Shown piece by piece: positions 1-9,040 of a stretch of 61,534 nucleotides of DNA. The position numbers and the translations under genes were made by a program. The DNA comes from Waddlia chondrophila WSU 86-1044 (GTDB taxonomy: Bacteria; Chlamydiota; Chlamydiia; Chlamydiales; CAMCWV01), in the NCBI GenBank assembly GCA_945882915.1, contig CAMCWV010000012.1:1-61534 (forward strand), given 5' to 3'. Every line of letters starts with the position of its first letter. The first letter of the stretch is position 1. A model generated the notes under the pieces. It did not search any database. It had not been told where the DNA came from and saw only the letters and a program-made list of their open reading frames with translations.

Positions 1-154
1 TAATACCAGTTTTTTTTAACCACAGAGGCGTGAGAGAACGTGAGAGAAAATACAAAAAAAGAACAGTCAAGTGATGAAAAAATCTAGCGCCTAGATCTTG
101 AACCTGCTCCAACCTGTTGACAGCATAGTCTCAACGCGAATTGCTCAATATGGG

Positions 155-232
155 TTTAATCGCTACGGGCTTCTTCTCTTTTTTTTCTTTTGTGCGCCGT
201 CCAAATTCCCGTTTTCAGCTAAGCGGAGTATA
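155..232. repeat. Family A palindromic element, right-end fragment
   Basis: Contains the interior block ATCGCTACGGGCTTCTTC, a pyrimidine run, TTTTGTGCGCCGTCC and then the terminal arm ending GTTTTCAGCTAAGCGGAGTA. The same order is seen in the copies at 8864-9025, 22981-23137 and 27737-27968, but the left arm is missing here. Confidence 0.75.
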
Positions 233-300
233 GTTGATTAAATCGTGAAAATGTCCTCAAAAGAGACGGTTTTACCAGTCTCGAAAGAGCCTTCTCTTTC

Positions 301-328
301 TTTGCAAAAAAATGGTGGGGGATATTAT
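301..328 (+). promoter_or_regulatory. Putative sigma-66 promoter of tRNA-Ala
   Basis: TTTGCA at 301-306 and TATTAT at 323-328 are separated by 16 nt and lie about 18 nt upstream of the tRNA 5' end. The fit to a housekeeping promoter is moderate. Confidence 0.4.
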
Positions 329-346
329 AGTTAGCGACTTCTTCAG

Positions 347-419
347 GGGGCGTTAGCTCAATTGGTAGAGCGCGACGATGGCATTGTCGAGGTCAGCGGT
401 TCGATCCCGCTACGCTCCA
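347..419 (+). tRNA. tRNA-Ala (anticodon GGC)
   Basis: Folds into a full cloverleaf. The acceptor stem GGGGCGT pairs with ACGCTCC with one G-U. The D-stem is GCTC/GAGC. The anticodon stem CGACG/TGTCG carries the 7-nt loop ATGGCAT with anticodon GGC, which reads GCC. The T-arm is AGCGG-TTCGATC-CCGCT and the discriminator is A419. The 3' CCA is not fully encoded (ACC follows). It ends 5 bp before the stop of the convergent dinG. Confidence 0.93.
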
Positions 420-424
420 ACCCC

Positions 425-2740
425 CTACTCTTTCTTCGTCAGATAGTAGGTTTTCCTATAAAACTCTTGCATAGCCGCTTGCAAGTCAGCGCCCTTATCT
501 ATGAGCTGCTGGCACTTAGGTAGGCTGTTAATAAAAGCCTTGCCATACCCTTTGGTCAAGAGACGGGAATCTAAACAGACGACACACCCACGGTCGCGCT
601 GATTGCGGATTAACCTTCCAAACCCCTGCTTAAACTTCACAATAGCCTGAGGAACAGTGTAATCCATAAACGGATTCCCTCCACGCGCTGTGATCCTTTC
701 ACAACGAGCCTGAATTAACGGCTCGCTAGGGACTTTGAACGGGAGCTTAACAATAATCACACACCTCAGGGCATCACCCACAACATCGACACCTTCCCAA
801 AAAGAATCGGTTCCAAAAAGGACTGAGTATTCGGTTGTTCGGAACTTATTCAAAAGCGCCTGCCGGTTATCATCCCCTTGCTTAAACACATGAAAGCGAT
901 TTACCTTCAAACGCTCAAATAAACCCTCGTAACAGGTTTTTAACATCTGAAAGGAGGTGAATAGAACAAAAGCATTGCCGCGGCTTGCCTGAATTGCCTG
1001 CCAGACCTGCTCTTCAATCCGCTTCATGTACCCTAAGTCATACGGAGAGGGCATATCGGATGGAACAACAAGCATTGCCTGCTGCGCATAATTAAAAGGA
1101 GAATCGTAAATTCGTTCCTCAACAAGCTTCTCAGGGCAAAATTCTGGAAGGATCCCTAATCTTTGCCGAATGAAAGAAAAGTTCTTTTGCGTTGTCAAAG
1201 TAGCGCTGCAAAGAACAATTGTTGAGAACTTATTAAACAGATGCTTTGCCAAAAGAGGCGCTATATCCAAAACAGCGCTAATGCACTCAATATTGACCGT
1301 TGTCCGAAGAGGCTTTGCCTCTATCCAACGAACTCTATCTACAGCATCCGCCGCAAAAGCGAACTCATAAAAGGCCGTGCTAATCTCTTCTAAACGTCCT
1401 CCAAGCGCTTTAATATCTAACCGCAAGTTGCGCGTCTTTTCATCCAAACCATCATTGCCAAGATTTGAGATGTCTTCTTCAAGACCGCGAAGCCCCTGAA
1501 TGTGCTGTTGGACCCCCTGAGCGAGCCTCTTTACCAGCGGCTGAACGCCCATCTTCCACTGTTCACTATCAAAATGTTCTGCTCGCAGCCGCCATTTTTT
1601 GCTTTCGGTTCCATCACTTCCTTCTGCAGGAGCAACAGCAAAATGCCCCTCTTCAAAGAACGAGGTCACTGCCTGAAAGGCCTCATGAATCTTGGTCATC
1701 AACTGGAGTTTTTCTCCGGGAAGATCGAGGTCTAACCTTCCCAAAATAGCTTGAACATTCTCGCTACTCTCCGAAGAACCTTTTCCTGAAGAACCCCCTC
1801 CCGAAAAATGTTGGACAATCTTCTCCTTTAGAAGATTCAACTTTCCGCCGCCCGCCTCTGTCAAGCGCTTCTCTGCCATCAGACGATGCATTAGCCGCAT
1901 CATATACAAACGGGTTGCCCTGCTAGCAAAGTACTCTGTTGCTACATCTTCGAGGTGGTGCGCTTCGTCAAGGACGATCCGGGTATAAGAAGGGAGGATC
2001 CCTTCCCCCTTTTCACCCCCCTCAGATTCCGCACGCGCGACGATATCAGCAAAAAGAAGATGGTGGTTAGCAACGATAATCTGGGCATCATCGGCCTGGC
2101 GGCGCGCCTTAAAAAAGAAACACTCTTTGTAGTGAGGGCACCTGCTACGGCTGCACGCATCGCTCTCTGCGCCCACACGCTCCCAAGTAGCGGCTGTCGG
2201 AACAAATGGGAGGTCTGATCTAGAGCCCTCCTTTGTATTTTGAGACCACTGCTCAATCTTCTCCAGCTCCTGCGCTTCATTTTCAAAAAGCAAACGCCTC
2301 TCTTCTCCGACATCTTGAAGCTTGCGAAGGCAAAGGTAATTGTTCATCCCTTTGACAAGGGCGACTTTCAGATCAATATTTAACGTCTTGATGAGGAAGG
2401 GGATGTCCTTGTTGAGGAGCTGTTCTTGCAAGGTGATCGTATTTGTCGAGATGACTGTCCGCTCTTGGTTATAAAGCGCCCAGAGCATAGCAGGGATAAG
2501 ATAGGCAAGGCTTTTTCCTGTGCCTGTGCCCGCTTCGACAAGAAGGATTTTTTGCTCGTTATAGGCTTCGATTACATCGCGGAGCATCTCTTTTTGCTGC
2601 GGACGCTCTTCATAGCCAGGAACGGTCCTGCCAAGAAGGCCATCTTTAGCAAGGACCCCCTCGACTTTTTGAGAATCAAGGCTTGTTTGTTTGGAGCTTT
2701 TGCTGCCAGGAGCCTTATCCAAGCCCACAACTGACGTCAT
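425..2740 (-). CDS. dinG: DinG-type ATP-dependent DNA helicase (XPD-like, Fe-S)
   Basis: A 771-aa superfamily 2 helicase of the DinG/XPD type, expected to unwind 5'-3' damaged or R-loop-containing DNA. Visible are the Walker A motif GTGTGKS at residues 71-77, the DEAH box at about 258-261, and cysteines C137, C196, C201 and C207 in the region where DinG/XPD proteins bind a 4Fe-4S cluster. The C-terminal half has the QGFGRLIR arginine-finger motif (motif VI). The length is typical for the family. The start MTSVV is the first in-frame ATG. Three tandem 14-nt repeats lie immediately upstream (2773-2813). It is convergent with the tRNA-Ala gene. Confidence 0.93.
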   Translation of the reverse strand: MTSVVGLDKAPGSKSSKQTSLDSQKVEGVLAKDGLLGRTVPGYEERPQQKEMLRDVIEAYNEQKILLVEAGTGTGKSLAYLIPAMLWALYNQERTVISTNTITLQEQLLNKDIPFLIKTLNIDLKVALVKGMNNYLCLRKLQDVGEERRLLFENEAQELEKIEQWSQNTKEGSRSDLPFVPTAATWERVGAESDACSRSRCPHYKECFFFKARRQADDAQIIVANHHLLFADIVARAESEGGEKGEGILPSYTRIVLDEAHHLEDVATEYFASRATRLYMMRLMHRLMAEKRLTEAGGGKLNLLKEKIVQHFSGGGSSGKGSSESSENVQAILGRLDLDLPGEKLQLMTKIHEAFQAVTSFFEEGHFAVAPAEGSDGTESKKWRLRAEHFDSEQWKMGVQPLVKRLAQGVQQHIQGLRGLEEDISNLGNDGLDEKTRNLRLDIKALGGRLEEISTAFYEFAFAADAVDRVRWIEAKPLRTTVNIECISAVLDIAPLLAKHLFNKFSTIVLCSATLTTQKNFSFIRQRLGILPEFCPEKLVEERIYDSPFNYAQQAMLVVPSDMPSPYDLGYMKRIEEQVWQAIQASRGNAFVLFTSFQMLKTCYEGLFERLKVNRFHVFKQGDDNRQALLNKFRTTEYSVLFGTDSFWEGVDVVGDALRCVIIVKLPFKVPSEPLIQARCERITARGGNPFMDYTVPQAIVKFKQGFGRLIRNQRDRGCVVCLDSRLLTKGYGKAFINSLPKCQQLIDKGADLQAAMQEFYRKTYYLTKKE

Positions 2741-2772
2741 GCCGAACCTTTCTTGTAGAAACTCTTGTCTGA

Positions 2773-2813
2773 AAAAGCGCTAACCTAAAAGCGCTAACCT
2801 AAAAGCGCTAACC
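2773..2813. repeat. Three tandem 14-nt repeats upstream of dinG
   Basis: Unit AAAAGCGCTAACCT occurs at 2773-2786 and 2787-2800, with a 13-nt third copy at 2801-2813. The repeats begin 33 bp upstream of the dinG start codon. The core AGCGCT is itself palindromic. They could be operator repeats or slippage products. Confidence 0.7.
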
Positions 2814-2993
2814 AATGTCTAAAAGGAACGCCTTTATTGACGTTTGTTAAAAAACGCGGCAGAGGTAATTAAGCGGCAAAGCCATGGCAGATGCTAGCAC
2901 ACCGTGGCGTTGTTGTGTCCCAGAGGGACACCTGGACTTGGCCAGCTGGTGGAATGAGAGGGCATTAGCCCGAAGACATGCACCCCCTGGTGA

Positions 2994-3093
2994 ATATACT
3001 CCTCTTAGCTGAAAACGGGAATTTGGGCTAGCGCGAAAGCTCCCGGGGCTTTGGCGCCGTCCAAAGTCCCATTTTCAGCTAAGAGGAGTATAT
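2994..3093. repeat. Family A palindromic element, short form
   Basis: A 100-bp element with the left end ATATACTCCTCTTAGCTG and the right end as its reverse complement (CAGCTAAGAGGAGTATAT). The interior contains GCTAGCGCGAAAGCTCCCGG and GCTTTGGCGCCGTCC. The whole element can fold as one long hairpin. Confidence 0.85.
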
Positions 3094-3179
3094 GTTCCAG
3101 AATATTAATACCTGTTTTTTGAAACAAAGAGAACACAGAGAAAATACAAAAAAAAGGCTTCCCTATTATTTTTAGTGGA

Positions 3180-4850
3180 TTATTTGCCCTCTTCAACGCT
3201 ATCCATGAAGGCTCTTAGCTGCTTGGATCTAGTAGGATGGCGCATCTTACGCAAAGCTTTAGCCTCGATTTGACGAATACGCTCGCGCGTGACGTTAAAC
3301 TCCAAGCCCACCTCTTCAAGTGTCTTAGGCTTCCCATCCACTAAACCAAAGCGCTGACTAAGCACCCGGCTCTCTCTGTCGGTGAGAGAGTCAAGCACCA
3401 GCTTCATTTTGTCTTTGAGAATAGCATACCCAGTCGCTTCTGAAGGAGACTCTACGGTCGTATCTTCAAGGAAGTCACCAAACTGGCTCTCGCCTCCATC
3501 GCCCACTTCCGCCTGAAGCGAGATCGGGTGCTGCGCAATCTTATAGATCTCACGAACACGCTCAGAAGTCATTCCCAGCTCAGTTGCAAGCTCTTCAGGA
3601 GTAGGCTCCCGCCCTGTCTCCATCATCAGCTTCTTAGCAGCGCGAAGCACCTTATTAATCGTCTCGATCATGTGGACAGGAATACGAATCGTACGGGCCT
3701 GATCGGCAATTGCGCGGGTAACGGCCTGACGGATCCACCATGTAGCATAGGTAGAGAACTTGTACCCACGACGGTACTCGAACTTCTCTACAGCTTTCAT
3801 AAGCCCCATATTCCCTTCTTGAATAAGATCCAAGAATGAAAGGCCACGGTTAGTGTACTTTTTAGCAATCGAGATCACCAAACGGAGGTTCGACTCAACC
3901 ATCTCACGCTTGGCTTCTTGGCTCTTATCCATCCACTTCTGAAGAGTGCGCACATCGCGCTTAAACTCTTCGAGGGTATGACCAGCAGCCATCTCTCTCT
4001 TATAAAGCTTGCGCTTTACAGACTCTAATTTGGCAGCAGCGAATTTGTTGCCTCTTTCAGCGCGCGGAGTTAAATCTTGAATCTCTTTTTCCAGGGTCAA
4101 GAAACACTCGTAAGCTCGAAAGATGACCTCGCCAAAATCTTCGATGATATTGTGACGACAGCAACAGCGTCTTAAATAGGCCTGCGTGCGGATACGGCAC
4201 TTCTTGAGCTCTTCTTGAAACTGAACTTGCTCAGTTTTCTTTAGTCCAGGATTTAGCAAAGCAACGAGCAACGTTTCAAGATAGCCATCCTCTGTCTTAA
4301 GACGCTCACAGAGCTTAGGAAGAAGGTCGTGATAGACCTTCTTATCTGGAACTTCTTTTTCAGAAACGACCTTGTCAAAGCGCTCGCGGCCTTGGCGGAC
4401 ATACTGACTAATGGACATTGCTTCACGGGCAGAGTATCTGAAGCACATGATTGTGCGCTCAATCTGCACCTGTGCTTTCTCGATCCGTTTAGAGATCTCT
4501 ACTTCTTCCTCACGAGAAAGAAGGGGAACGGACCCCATCTCTTTAAGATACATCCTCACAGGGTCATCAGGAACCCCTTCTGACCTTCTAGGAAGGTCCT
4601 CAAGCTCCTTGACCTCTTTCTTGCGCTCCTTTTGCCTCTCAACTTCTGATTGGTTGAGGACTTGGATATCCATCCCACTAAGGAAGATCAAGACCTGGTC
4701 AATTTGCTCTGCGGAGTCAAAGGTCATCGGGAGGATTTCATTGATCTCCTCGTATGTGAGATGCCCTTGTTCTTTAGAGAGGGCAACAAGCTCATCAACT
4801 TTTTGTTGGTGCTGTTGCTGAAATGCCGTGCTATAATGAGTTTTTTTCAT
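3180..4850 (-). CDS. rpoD: RNA polymerase primary sigma factor (sigma-66/RpoD)
   Basis: Housekeeping sigma factor that directs RNA polymerase to most promoters. The 556-aa protein has the [11 protein letters not shown] region 1.2, the full region 2 ([17 protein letters not shown], then [17 protein letters not shown] with the DNA-melting aromatics), region 3, and a C-terminal region 4 helix-turn-helix ([20 protein letters not shown]). I start it at the ATG at 4850 (MKKTHYS), because AAGGA lies 5-6 nt upstream. The longer ATG at 4871 has no Shine-Dalgarno and would add only seven residues. The divergent CoiA-like gene starts 144 bp away. Confidence 0.96.
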   Translation of the reverse strand: MKKTHYSTAFQQQHQQKVDELVALSKEQGHLTYEEINEILPMTFDSAEQIDQVLIFLSGMDIQVLNQSEVERQKERKKEVKELEDLPRRSEGVPDDPVRMYLKEMGSVPLLSREEEVEISKRIEKAQVQIERTIMCFRYSAREAMSISQYVRQGRERFDKVVSEKEVPDKKVYHDLLPKLCERLKTEDGYLETLLVALLNPGLKKTEQVQFQEELKKCRIRTQAYLRRCCCRHNIIEDFGEVIFRAYECFLTLEKEIQDLTPRAERGNKFAAAKLESVKRKLYKREMAAGHTLEEFKRDVRTLQKWMDKSQEAKREMVESNLRLVISIAKKYTNRGLSFLDLIQEGNMGLMKAVEKFEYRRGYKFSTYATWWIRQAVTRAIADQARTIRIPVHMIETINKVLRAAKKLMMETGREPTPEELATELGMTSERVREIYKIAQHPISLQAEVGDGGESQFGDFLEDTTVESPSEATGYAILKDKMKLVLDSLTDRESRVLSQRFGLVDGKPKTLEEVGLEFNVTRERIRQIEAKALRKMRHPTRSKQLRAFMDSVEEGK

Positions 4851-4994
4851 GCAATCCTTGTCAATCACCATTCAGGAGGTTATGTTCCCATAAAGAAGAA
4901 AAGCCAAAAACAGTGGAAAACATTTTCCAACAGCGCGACTCTTCTTGTCAAGAACTCCCCTTTTTATCCCCAGAAAAAACTTTTTAGAGTATAG

Positions 4995-5843
4995 ATGCAA
5001 CTACATGCTCTCAATAACAATAAATCATCCATTGCAGCAAAAAAAGCCGTAAAGCAACAAAACTATTTTTGCTTAGAATGTGAAGGAATTGTCCGTGTGA
5101 GAGCAGGGGCGCATAGGCAAGCCCACTTCTACCACCTCAACCTAGCCCCTACTTGCCGGCAAAACGGCAAGAGCATGGCCCACCTGCAAGTGCAGTGTCA
5201 CCTAGAGGCCCTTATTTCCAAAGAGAGCTGTCAGCTCGAAAGGCCTTTTCCTGAAATTGGCCGGATAGCCGACCTCTACTGGCCAGAAAAACAGCTCGTC
5301 TTTGAGGTTCAGTGCTCTCCGATCTCTGCTGAAGAAGTCGCCTGCCGAAATAAAGATTATGAATCTCTGGGTCTTACGGTGGTTTGGATTCTTCACGACA
5401 ATCGCTATAATAAAAGGAGGCTCTCTGCTGCAGAGGACTATTTGCGGGGATCTTTGGCCTACTACACAAATATTAACGGCGAAGGGCGCGGAATTATCTA
5501 CGACCAATGGGACCTGTGTGAAAAAGGAGTCCGGCACAAAACAATTAAGCCCTTTGCTGTCGAGCTTAATAAGCCAAAACAAATCTCTTTCCGAAAAGAA
5601 CAGGCCCACTCTTTCTTTCAAAAACGGCTTAAAAGCTGGCCGCTTCACTTTTCTGGCGACCTGCTCGATCTTTTTTTGTCTGGGGCAAGAGATGCGCGTC
5701 TCGAAGCTCTTTTCGAAAACACAAAAGCTAATAAAACGAAAATCAACAAAACAAATAAGACGCTCAATCAGCGCCTGCATCAATGGCTTATCCGCCCCTA
5801 CAAGCTCGCCTTCCAGCTCCTCCTAGAAAGGGCCTGCCGCTAA
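4995..5843 (+). CDS. CoiA-like competence/nuclease family protein
   Basis: A 282-aa protein resembling the CoiA family, which in competent Gram-positive bacteria acts on incoming ssDNA. The N-terminal part has a Cys-x2-Cys pair (FCLEC) followed by HRQAHFYH and a later Cys, which suits a small metal-binding element. Residues 85-115 carry a PD-(D/E)XK-like nuclease signature (RIADLYWP, LVFEVQCS), with D and E-x-Q in the expected order. The C-terminal part is basic and unassigned. It is divergent from rpoD and uses ATG 4995 with no strong Shine-Dalgarno. Family assignment is fairly secure from the E-V-Q motif and zinc-type N-terminus. Its role in chlamydiae is unknown. Confidence 0.75.
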   Translation: MQLHALNNNKSSIAAKKAVKQQNYFCLECEGIVRVRAGAHRQAHFYHLNLAPTCRQNGKSMAHLQVQCHLEALISKESCQLERPFPEIGRIADLYWPEKQLVFEVQCSPISAEEVACRNKDYESLGLTVVWILHDNRYNKRRLSAAEDYLRGSLAYYTNINGEGRGIIYDQWDLCEKGVRHKTIKPFAVELNKPKQISFRKEQAHSFFQKRLKSWPLHFSGDLLDLFLSGARDARLEALFENTKANKTKINKTNKTLNQRLHQWLIRPYKLAFQLLLERACR

Positions 5844-5990
5844 GCAGGCGCTTGTTAATGACTGGGCTCTATTTACACACCTTCACGCTTGATAATGTTT
5901 ACCTTCTAGAGAGGACTAACCCAATGTCCATTAACGTCCACTTCTATCCACTCTCGTCCATCAGCAAAACCATTGCCTAGTCTCTGGAAG

Positions 5991-7370
5991 CTAGCCGGGA
6001 TAGAGGAGCCCTAAAGCGTAACCCTTAAAAGCGCCACTTGTGATGATTCCTAAATAGCATCTAAGTGAAATTTCGTGTCCCGACTTGGCTCTTATAAGAA
6101 GATTTGCTTGGCTCTCTTGAGCTCGCGTAAGATCGTCGATAACCTTAAGCCAGTCATCTGCACTCTTGTAAACAAGCTCGCGGAAATCTTTAACAAACTT
6201 ATCTGAGCTCCACCCCAAAAGGCCACGCAACTGAAAATTGGCGAAGACCAATTTATTTTCGGCAGGAGAGAGAACAAACAGCACCAAAGAGGTCTCTTTA
6301 CTCAATACCTCAAACAACCTTCTAAGATCAATGGCGTAACTATCTGAGGCAAGCCCTGTAAATCTAGAAGCGCGCCCCCCAAGGTGAGCTGCCCCCGTCA
6401 TCTCTTCAGCTGTATGAACGAGCCTGCGAAGCTGAGAGACCGCATCATACTGCTTAAATGTGTCCCCCTCAACCGGCATGACCGGCATTTCATAAGAGAG
6501 CTCTTTTTCGAGCGTATCTCCAACAAGAGCTGCCGCTGCATCTTCTGGAGAGTCTCCACCCATTAACTCTTTGTGAGCCGAGCCTTCTGCAGAAGAAGAC
6601 CTTCTCCCCGTTCCATCAAGCTGCAATAACGTCCGGACTTCGTAAGAGAGGTCCTGAATTTTTGCTTCGAGCTTGGCGCTATAATGTTGTTTCTTATCGA
6701 TGATGATCCGCTGCTCTTCAATGACCTTCTGGTACTTTTGAAGGATTCCTTCCCTTTCTTTCGTCTCTTCAATCCCCTTGTCTTTAGCTGCAGTAAGTCC
6801 TTGCTCTAAAGACTGAACCTTCTGAGTAAAGGCGCTGACCTCTAAAGCCTGCTTAACCAATTCGGCCCCCTTGGTGTCTAGCTCTTCTGTTAGCCGAGAA
6901 CTCTTCTCGTTATTTTCTGCAAGAAGCTGCTGCAGCCCTTGAATCTTCTGATAAGCCTCTGTAAGCACTTGTGGGGTGGCTGGCGGAATGGCAGCAGATA
7001 AATCCTCACTTAAATGCCCACCTGAAAGGCCTTTTGAACCGTCCTGGAAAGACATCCCATTCTCTAAGGCCTCTTTTAAGAGCTTGTTGTCATTTTGAAG
7101 CTCAAAACACTCTTTCTCAAGCTTTGTAGAAAGAGCGCTCACTTTCCCCTCAACAAGAACGCTAACGGCATGTTTCATATGCGCCTCGCGTTGACGCATC
7201 AAAAACATCAATAAAACCAAACCACCGACAGTAAGAGCCACCTCAAGCAGCACGAGCATGTACCTTTCAGAAGCAGGTATGAAGCGAAAAAACACCCCTA
7301 GTAGGGCCAAAATCGGCAGAAGGTAGATGACAGCCACAAATAGACGGAAGGATCTTTGACTGTTTGACAT
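5991..7370 (-). CDS. Inner-membrane coiled-coil protein with C-terminal PAS-like domain
   Basis: A 459-aa protein that I cannot name. Residues about 10-28 and 38-56 are hydrophobic and form a membrane hairpin. Residues about 60-240 are charged and heptad-like (long coiled coil). The last ~110 residues look like a PAS domain (VFANFQLRGLLGWSSDKF; then RAKSGHEISLRCYLG). No kinase, GGDEF or HTH output domain follows, so it may be a sensor or scaffold. The start codon (7368-7370) overlaps the end of a family A element, whose AGGAG-TATAT end is the only visible ribosome-binding site. Confidence 0.7.
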   Translation of the reverse strand: MSNSQRSFRLFVAVIYLLPILALLGVFFRFIPASERYMLVLLEVALTVGGLVLLMFLMRQREAHMKHAVSVLVEGKVSALSTKLEKECFELQNDNKLLKEALENGMSFQDGSKGLSGGHLSEDLSAAIPPATPQVLTEAYQKIQGLQQLLAENNEKSSRLTEELDTKGAELVKQALEVSAFTQKVQSLEQGLTAAKDKGIEETKEREGILQKYQKVIEEQRIIIDKKQHYSAKLEAKIQDLSYEVRTLLQLDGTGRRSSSAEGSAHKELMGGDSPEDAAAALVGDTLEKELSYEMPVMPVEGDTFKQYDAVSQLRRLVHTAEEMTGAAHLGGRASRFTGLASDSYAIDLRRLFEVLSKETSLVLFVLSPAENKLVFANFQLRGLLGWSSDKFVKDFRELVYKSADDWLKVIDDLTRAQESQANLLIRAKSGHEISLRCYLGIITSGAFKGYALGLLYPG

Positions 7371-7531
7371 ATACTCCTCGTAGTTGAAAACGGAAATTTG
7401 GACTAGCGCGAAAGCTCCAGCGGCTGAACGATCGCAAGTGCCTTAGTATTAGAAATACAAAGGGTACTTGCGATCGTTCAGCCCGGGGCTTTGGCGCCGT
7501 CCAAATTCCCGTTTTCAGCTAAGCGGAGTAT
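7369..7531. repeat. Family A palindromic element with nested core hairpin
   Basis: The left end ATATACTCCTCGTAGTTG at 7369 and right end TTTTCAGCTAAGCGGAGTAT at 7531 are inverted arms. The core holds GGCTGAACGATCG...CGATCGTTCAGCC, a further palindrome around TTAGTATTAGAAATACAA. It lies between the mutarotase-like gene and the PAS-protein gene, donating the end and stop of the first and the ribosome-binding site of the second. Confidence 0.9.
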
Positions 7532-8395
7532 GGTTATTAAAACATGTAAAGAACTTGCAGAAAGTTGTGGGCGCCTCGGATCAGCGGCGCTCATTGGCTC
7601 AATGCACACAAATGACGATCCCTTAGGATGATAAAGCTGCCATTGATTTTCATCATTACCGCACCCATACTGGACACGCAGGGCGTAGGCCTCTGTATCT
7701 AGCGCGATCTCCCCTTTTCCGGTAGGCGTTGCTGGCTGGAAACCCCAGTCTGCCTCTTCCTTTAAATCATAACTAAGAAGCTGCTCAGGGCTGTACTTCC
7801 ATGTAGGAGGGATATCTTTATGGACACCCTTATCATTGTAATGCGGCTTTACATGTGCACTGACAACCCCAAGGCCCCCTGTTAAGGCGTAGTAATAATG
7901 AAGGCCAACAAGCGAATCCCCATCACTTGTGATTGAAAAATCAATCTTTAACCCTTGTGGGCTAAGCTCTGCATCAAAACGCATCTCAAACTGCTGCCCT
8001 TCTAAAGAAGCAAGCGTCACCCCGTTCCACTCATCTTTGCCAGACAACACGGCCGACACCCTGCTCTCTGTAGCCTCTGCTTTCCAAGGAGCATACCTCG
8101 CAATTCCATGAGAGAACGGCTCTGAGACCCCCCCTGCCTTAACGCGCGCGATGTGAGGAAAGAGGCTTTCGTCTTTTATTAAAGGTAGAATCTCTTTTCT
8201 TCTGCGGTGAAAATGAGGCCCTATCAACGCGCCAAGGCCTGCATAGCGCTCTTCAAATAAAGGAAGCGTAGACTGATCAATCACCTCTACATCAGAGCAA
8301 CGATAACTTATAAGGTTCATCCCCTTTTCTGGGGCAAAGGTAGCAACAAGCGGGAGCCCGTCAGGAGTATGGCTTTTTAGGACAATTATTTCCAT
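7478..8395 (-). CDS. Aldose 1-epimerase (mutarotase)-like protein
   Basis: A 305-aa protein of the galactose-mutarotase-like fold, which binds sugars; the substrate cannot be read from sequence. Family-like segments are IGPHFHRRR, HYYYALTGG and the late CIEPMSAADPRR, similar to the conserved catalytic Glu region of aldose epimerases. I start it at ATG 8395 (MEIIVLK) because GAGGAGGAG lies 9 nt upstream. The longer ORF start at 8437 lies inside the preceding gene. It begins 1 nt after the stop of the upstream DUF3592-like gene, so the two form an operon. The last 17 codons and the stop lie inside the family A element at 7369-7531, so the native C-terminus was replaced by repeat-encoded residues. 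Confidence 0.75.
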   Translation of the reverse strand: MEIIVLKSHTPDGLPLVATFAPEKGMNLISYRCSDVEVIDQSTLPLFEERYAGLGALIGPHFHRRRKEILPLIKDESLFPHIARVKAGGVSEPFSHGIARYAPWKAEATESRVSAVLSGKDEWNGVTLASLEGQQFEMRFDAELSPQGLKIDFSITSDGDSLVGLHYYYALTGGLGVVSAHVKPHYNDKGVHKDIPPTWKYSPEQLLSYDLKEEADWGFQPATPTGKGEIALDTEAYALRVQYGCGNDENQWQLYHPKGSSFVCIEPMSAADPRRPQLSASSLHVLITILRLAENGNLDGAKAPG

Positions 8396-8396
8396 C

Positions 8397-8843
8397 TTAA
8401 GAACTCCTCCTCTTAACATAATACCCAAGGCCCGCAAGATAAAGGAGAATCCCCAGAAGGATCAAGGCAGAAATGGTTTGCCTAGTAGGAAAGGAGTGTT
8501 GAAGTGAGGAGTCTTGAGGAGTCGATTTGCTGTACCACACAACCCAAGACAGCTCTGTCATTGGGCGCACAGTCTCTTCAGCTGCCCAAACATTGCGATA
8601 GGGCTGCTCATCAAAGCTTGTTTTTCCTTGATATTCAACGCCCTCAACAGAAAAAGTATAGGTGGCAGAGGCCATGTATATGCTGTCATCCAGCTTATCA
8701 ATCGACCACGTAGTGATAGTTGCAGGGGCCTGGCTGCCAAGGCTCCAGTAGCGATATAGGCTATAGGACGCGCCGCCAACAAACCACACAACAACCCCAA
8801 GCACCACAACGAGAAAAGCAAGCCAGTAGCTATTGCGATACAT
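8397..8843 (-). CDS. DUF3592-like membrane protein
   Basis: A 148-aa protein with a hydrophobic segment at residues 7-29, a soluble beta-rich domain (TYTFSVEGVEYQGKTSF and VVWYSKSTPQDSSL) and a second membrane segment near 122-142. The topology and the VxYxP-like end of the soluble part resemble DUF3592 proteins of unknown function. Upstream of the start is the family A element at 8864-9025. No strong Shine-Dalgarno is seen. It is followed 1 nt later by the mutarotase-like gene. Confidence 0.65.
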   Translation of the reverse strand: MYRNSYWLAFLVVVLGVVVWFVGGASYSLYRYWSLGSQAPATITTWSIDKLDDSIYMASATYTFSVEGVEYQGKTSFDEQPYRNVWAAEETVRPMTELSWVVWYSKSTPQDSSLQHSFPTRQTISALILLGILLYLAGLGYYVKRRSS

Positions 8844-8863
8844 AAAAGATCCCCATTGGGAGG

Positions 8864-9025
8864 TATACTCCTCGTAGCTGAAAATGGGAACTTGGACGGC
8901 GCCAAAGCCCCGGGGCCTTAGCGTTTGCCCTCTCCAGAAGGTAACTCTTTAATTGCTACGGGCTTCTTCTCTTTTTTTCTTTTGTGCGCCGCCCAAATTC
9001 CCATTTTCAGCTACGAGGAGTATAT
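8864..9025. repeat. Family A palindromic element with family B insert
   Basis: The left end TATACTCCTCGTAGCTG and right end CAGCTACGAGGAGTATAT are inverted. The interior carries AGCGTTTGCCCTCTCC-AGAAGGTAAC, which is the terminal sequence of family B, then the pyrimidine-rich TTCTTCTCTTTTTTTC block. It lies between the DUF3592-like gene and the pseudouridine synthase. Confidence 0.88.
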
Positions 9026-9040
9026 TACCTAAAAAGCGTA

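Larger units (their letters stand above)
1..346. other. Intergenic debris: mobile-element flank and repeat end
   Basis: No gene is seen before the tRNA. Positions 12-60 (Ts, then a CCACAGAGG-like stretch and GAGA runs) resemble the flanks of GxxExxY-type genes and recur degenerately at 3110-3158 and, in reverse complement, at 43869-43912. Positions 88-112 (CTAGATCTTGAACCTGCTCC) recur at 10848-10870 beside a transposase remnant. Positions 155-232 are the right half of the palindromic element family described elsewhere. I read this as layered remnants of mobile DNA. Confidence 0.5.
2741..3179. other. Intergenic repeat-rich region between rpoD and dinG
   Basis: No gene is supported. It holds the three 14-nt repeats (2773-2813), a block at about 2853-2885 (CGGCAGAGG...TAAGCGGCAAAGCC) shared with 10924-10953, a block at 2913-2970 (GTGTCCCAGAGGGACACC and following) shared with 54259-54310, a full family A element (2994-3093), and a GxxExxY-flank-like stretch (3110-3158). 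An apparent 63-aa minus ORF at 3005-3196 is only translated repeat. Confidence 0.6.

Noticed and set aside
3005..3196. 63-aa minus-strand ORF
   Set aside because: Most of it is translated family A element and mobile-element flank. It has no ribosome-binding site.
8558..8905. 115-aa ORF antisense/overlapping the DUF3592-like gene
   Set aside because: It overlaps a better-supported gene in another frame and begins in translated repeat.
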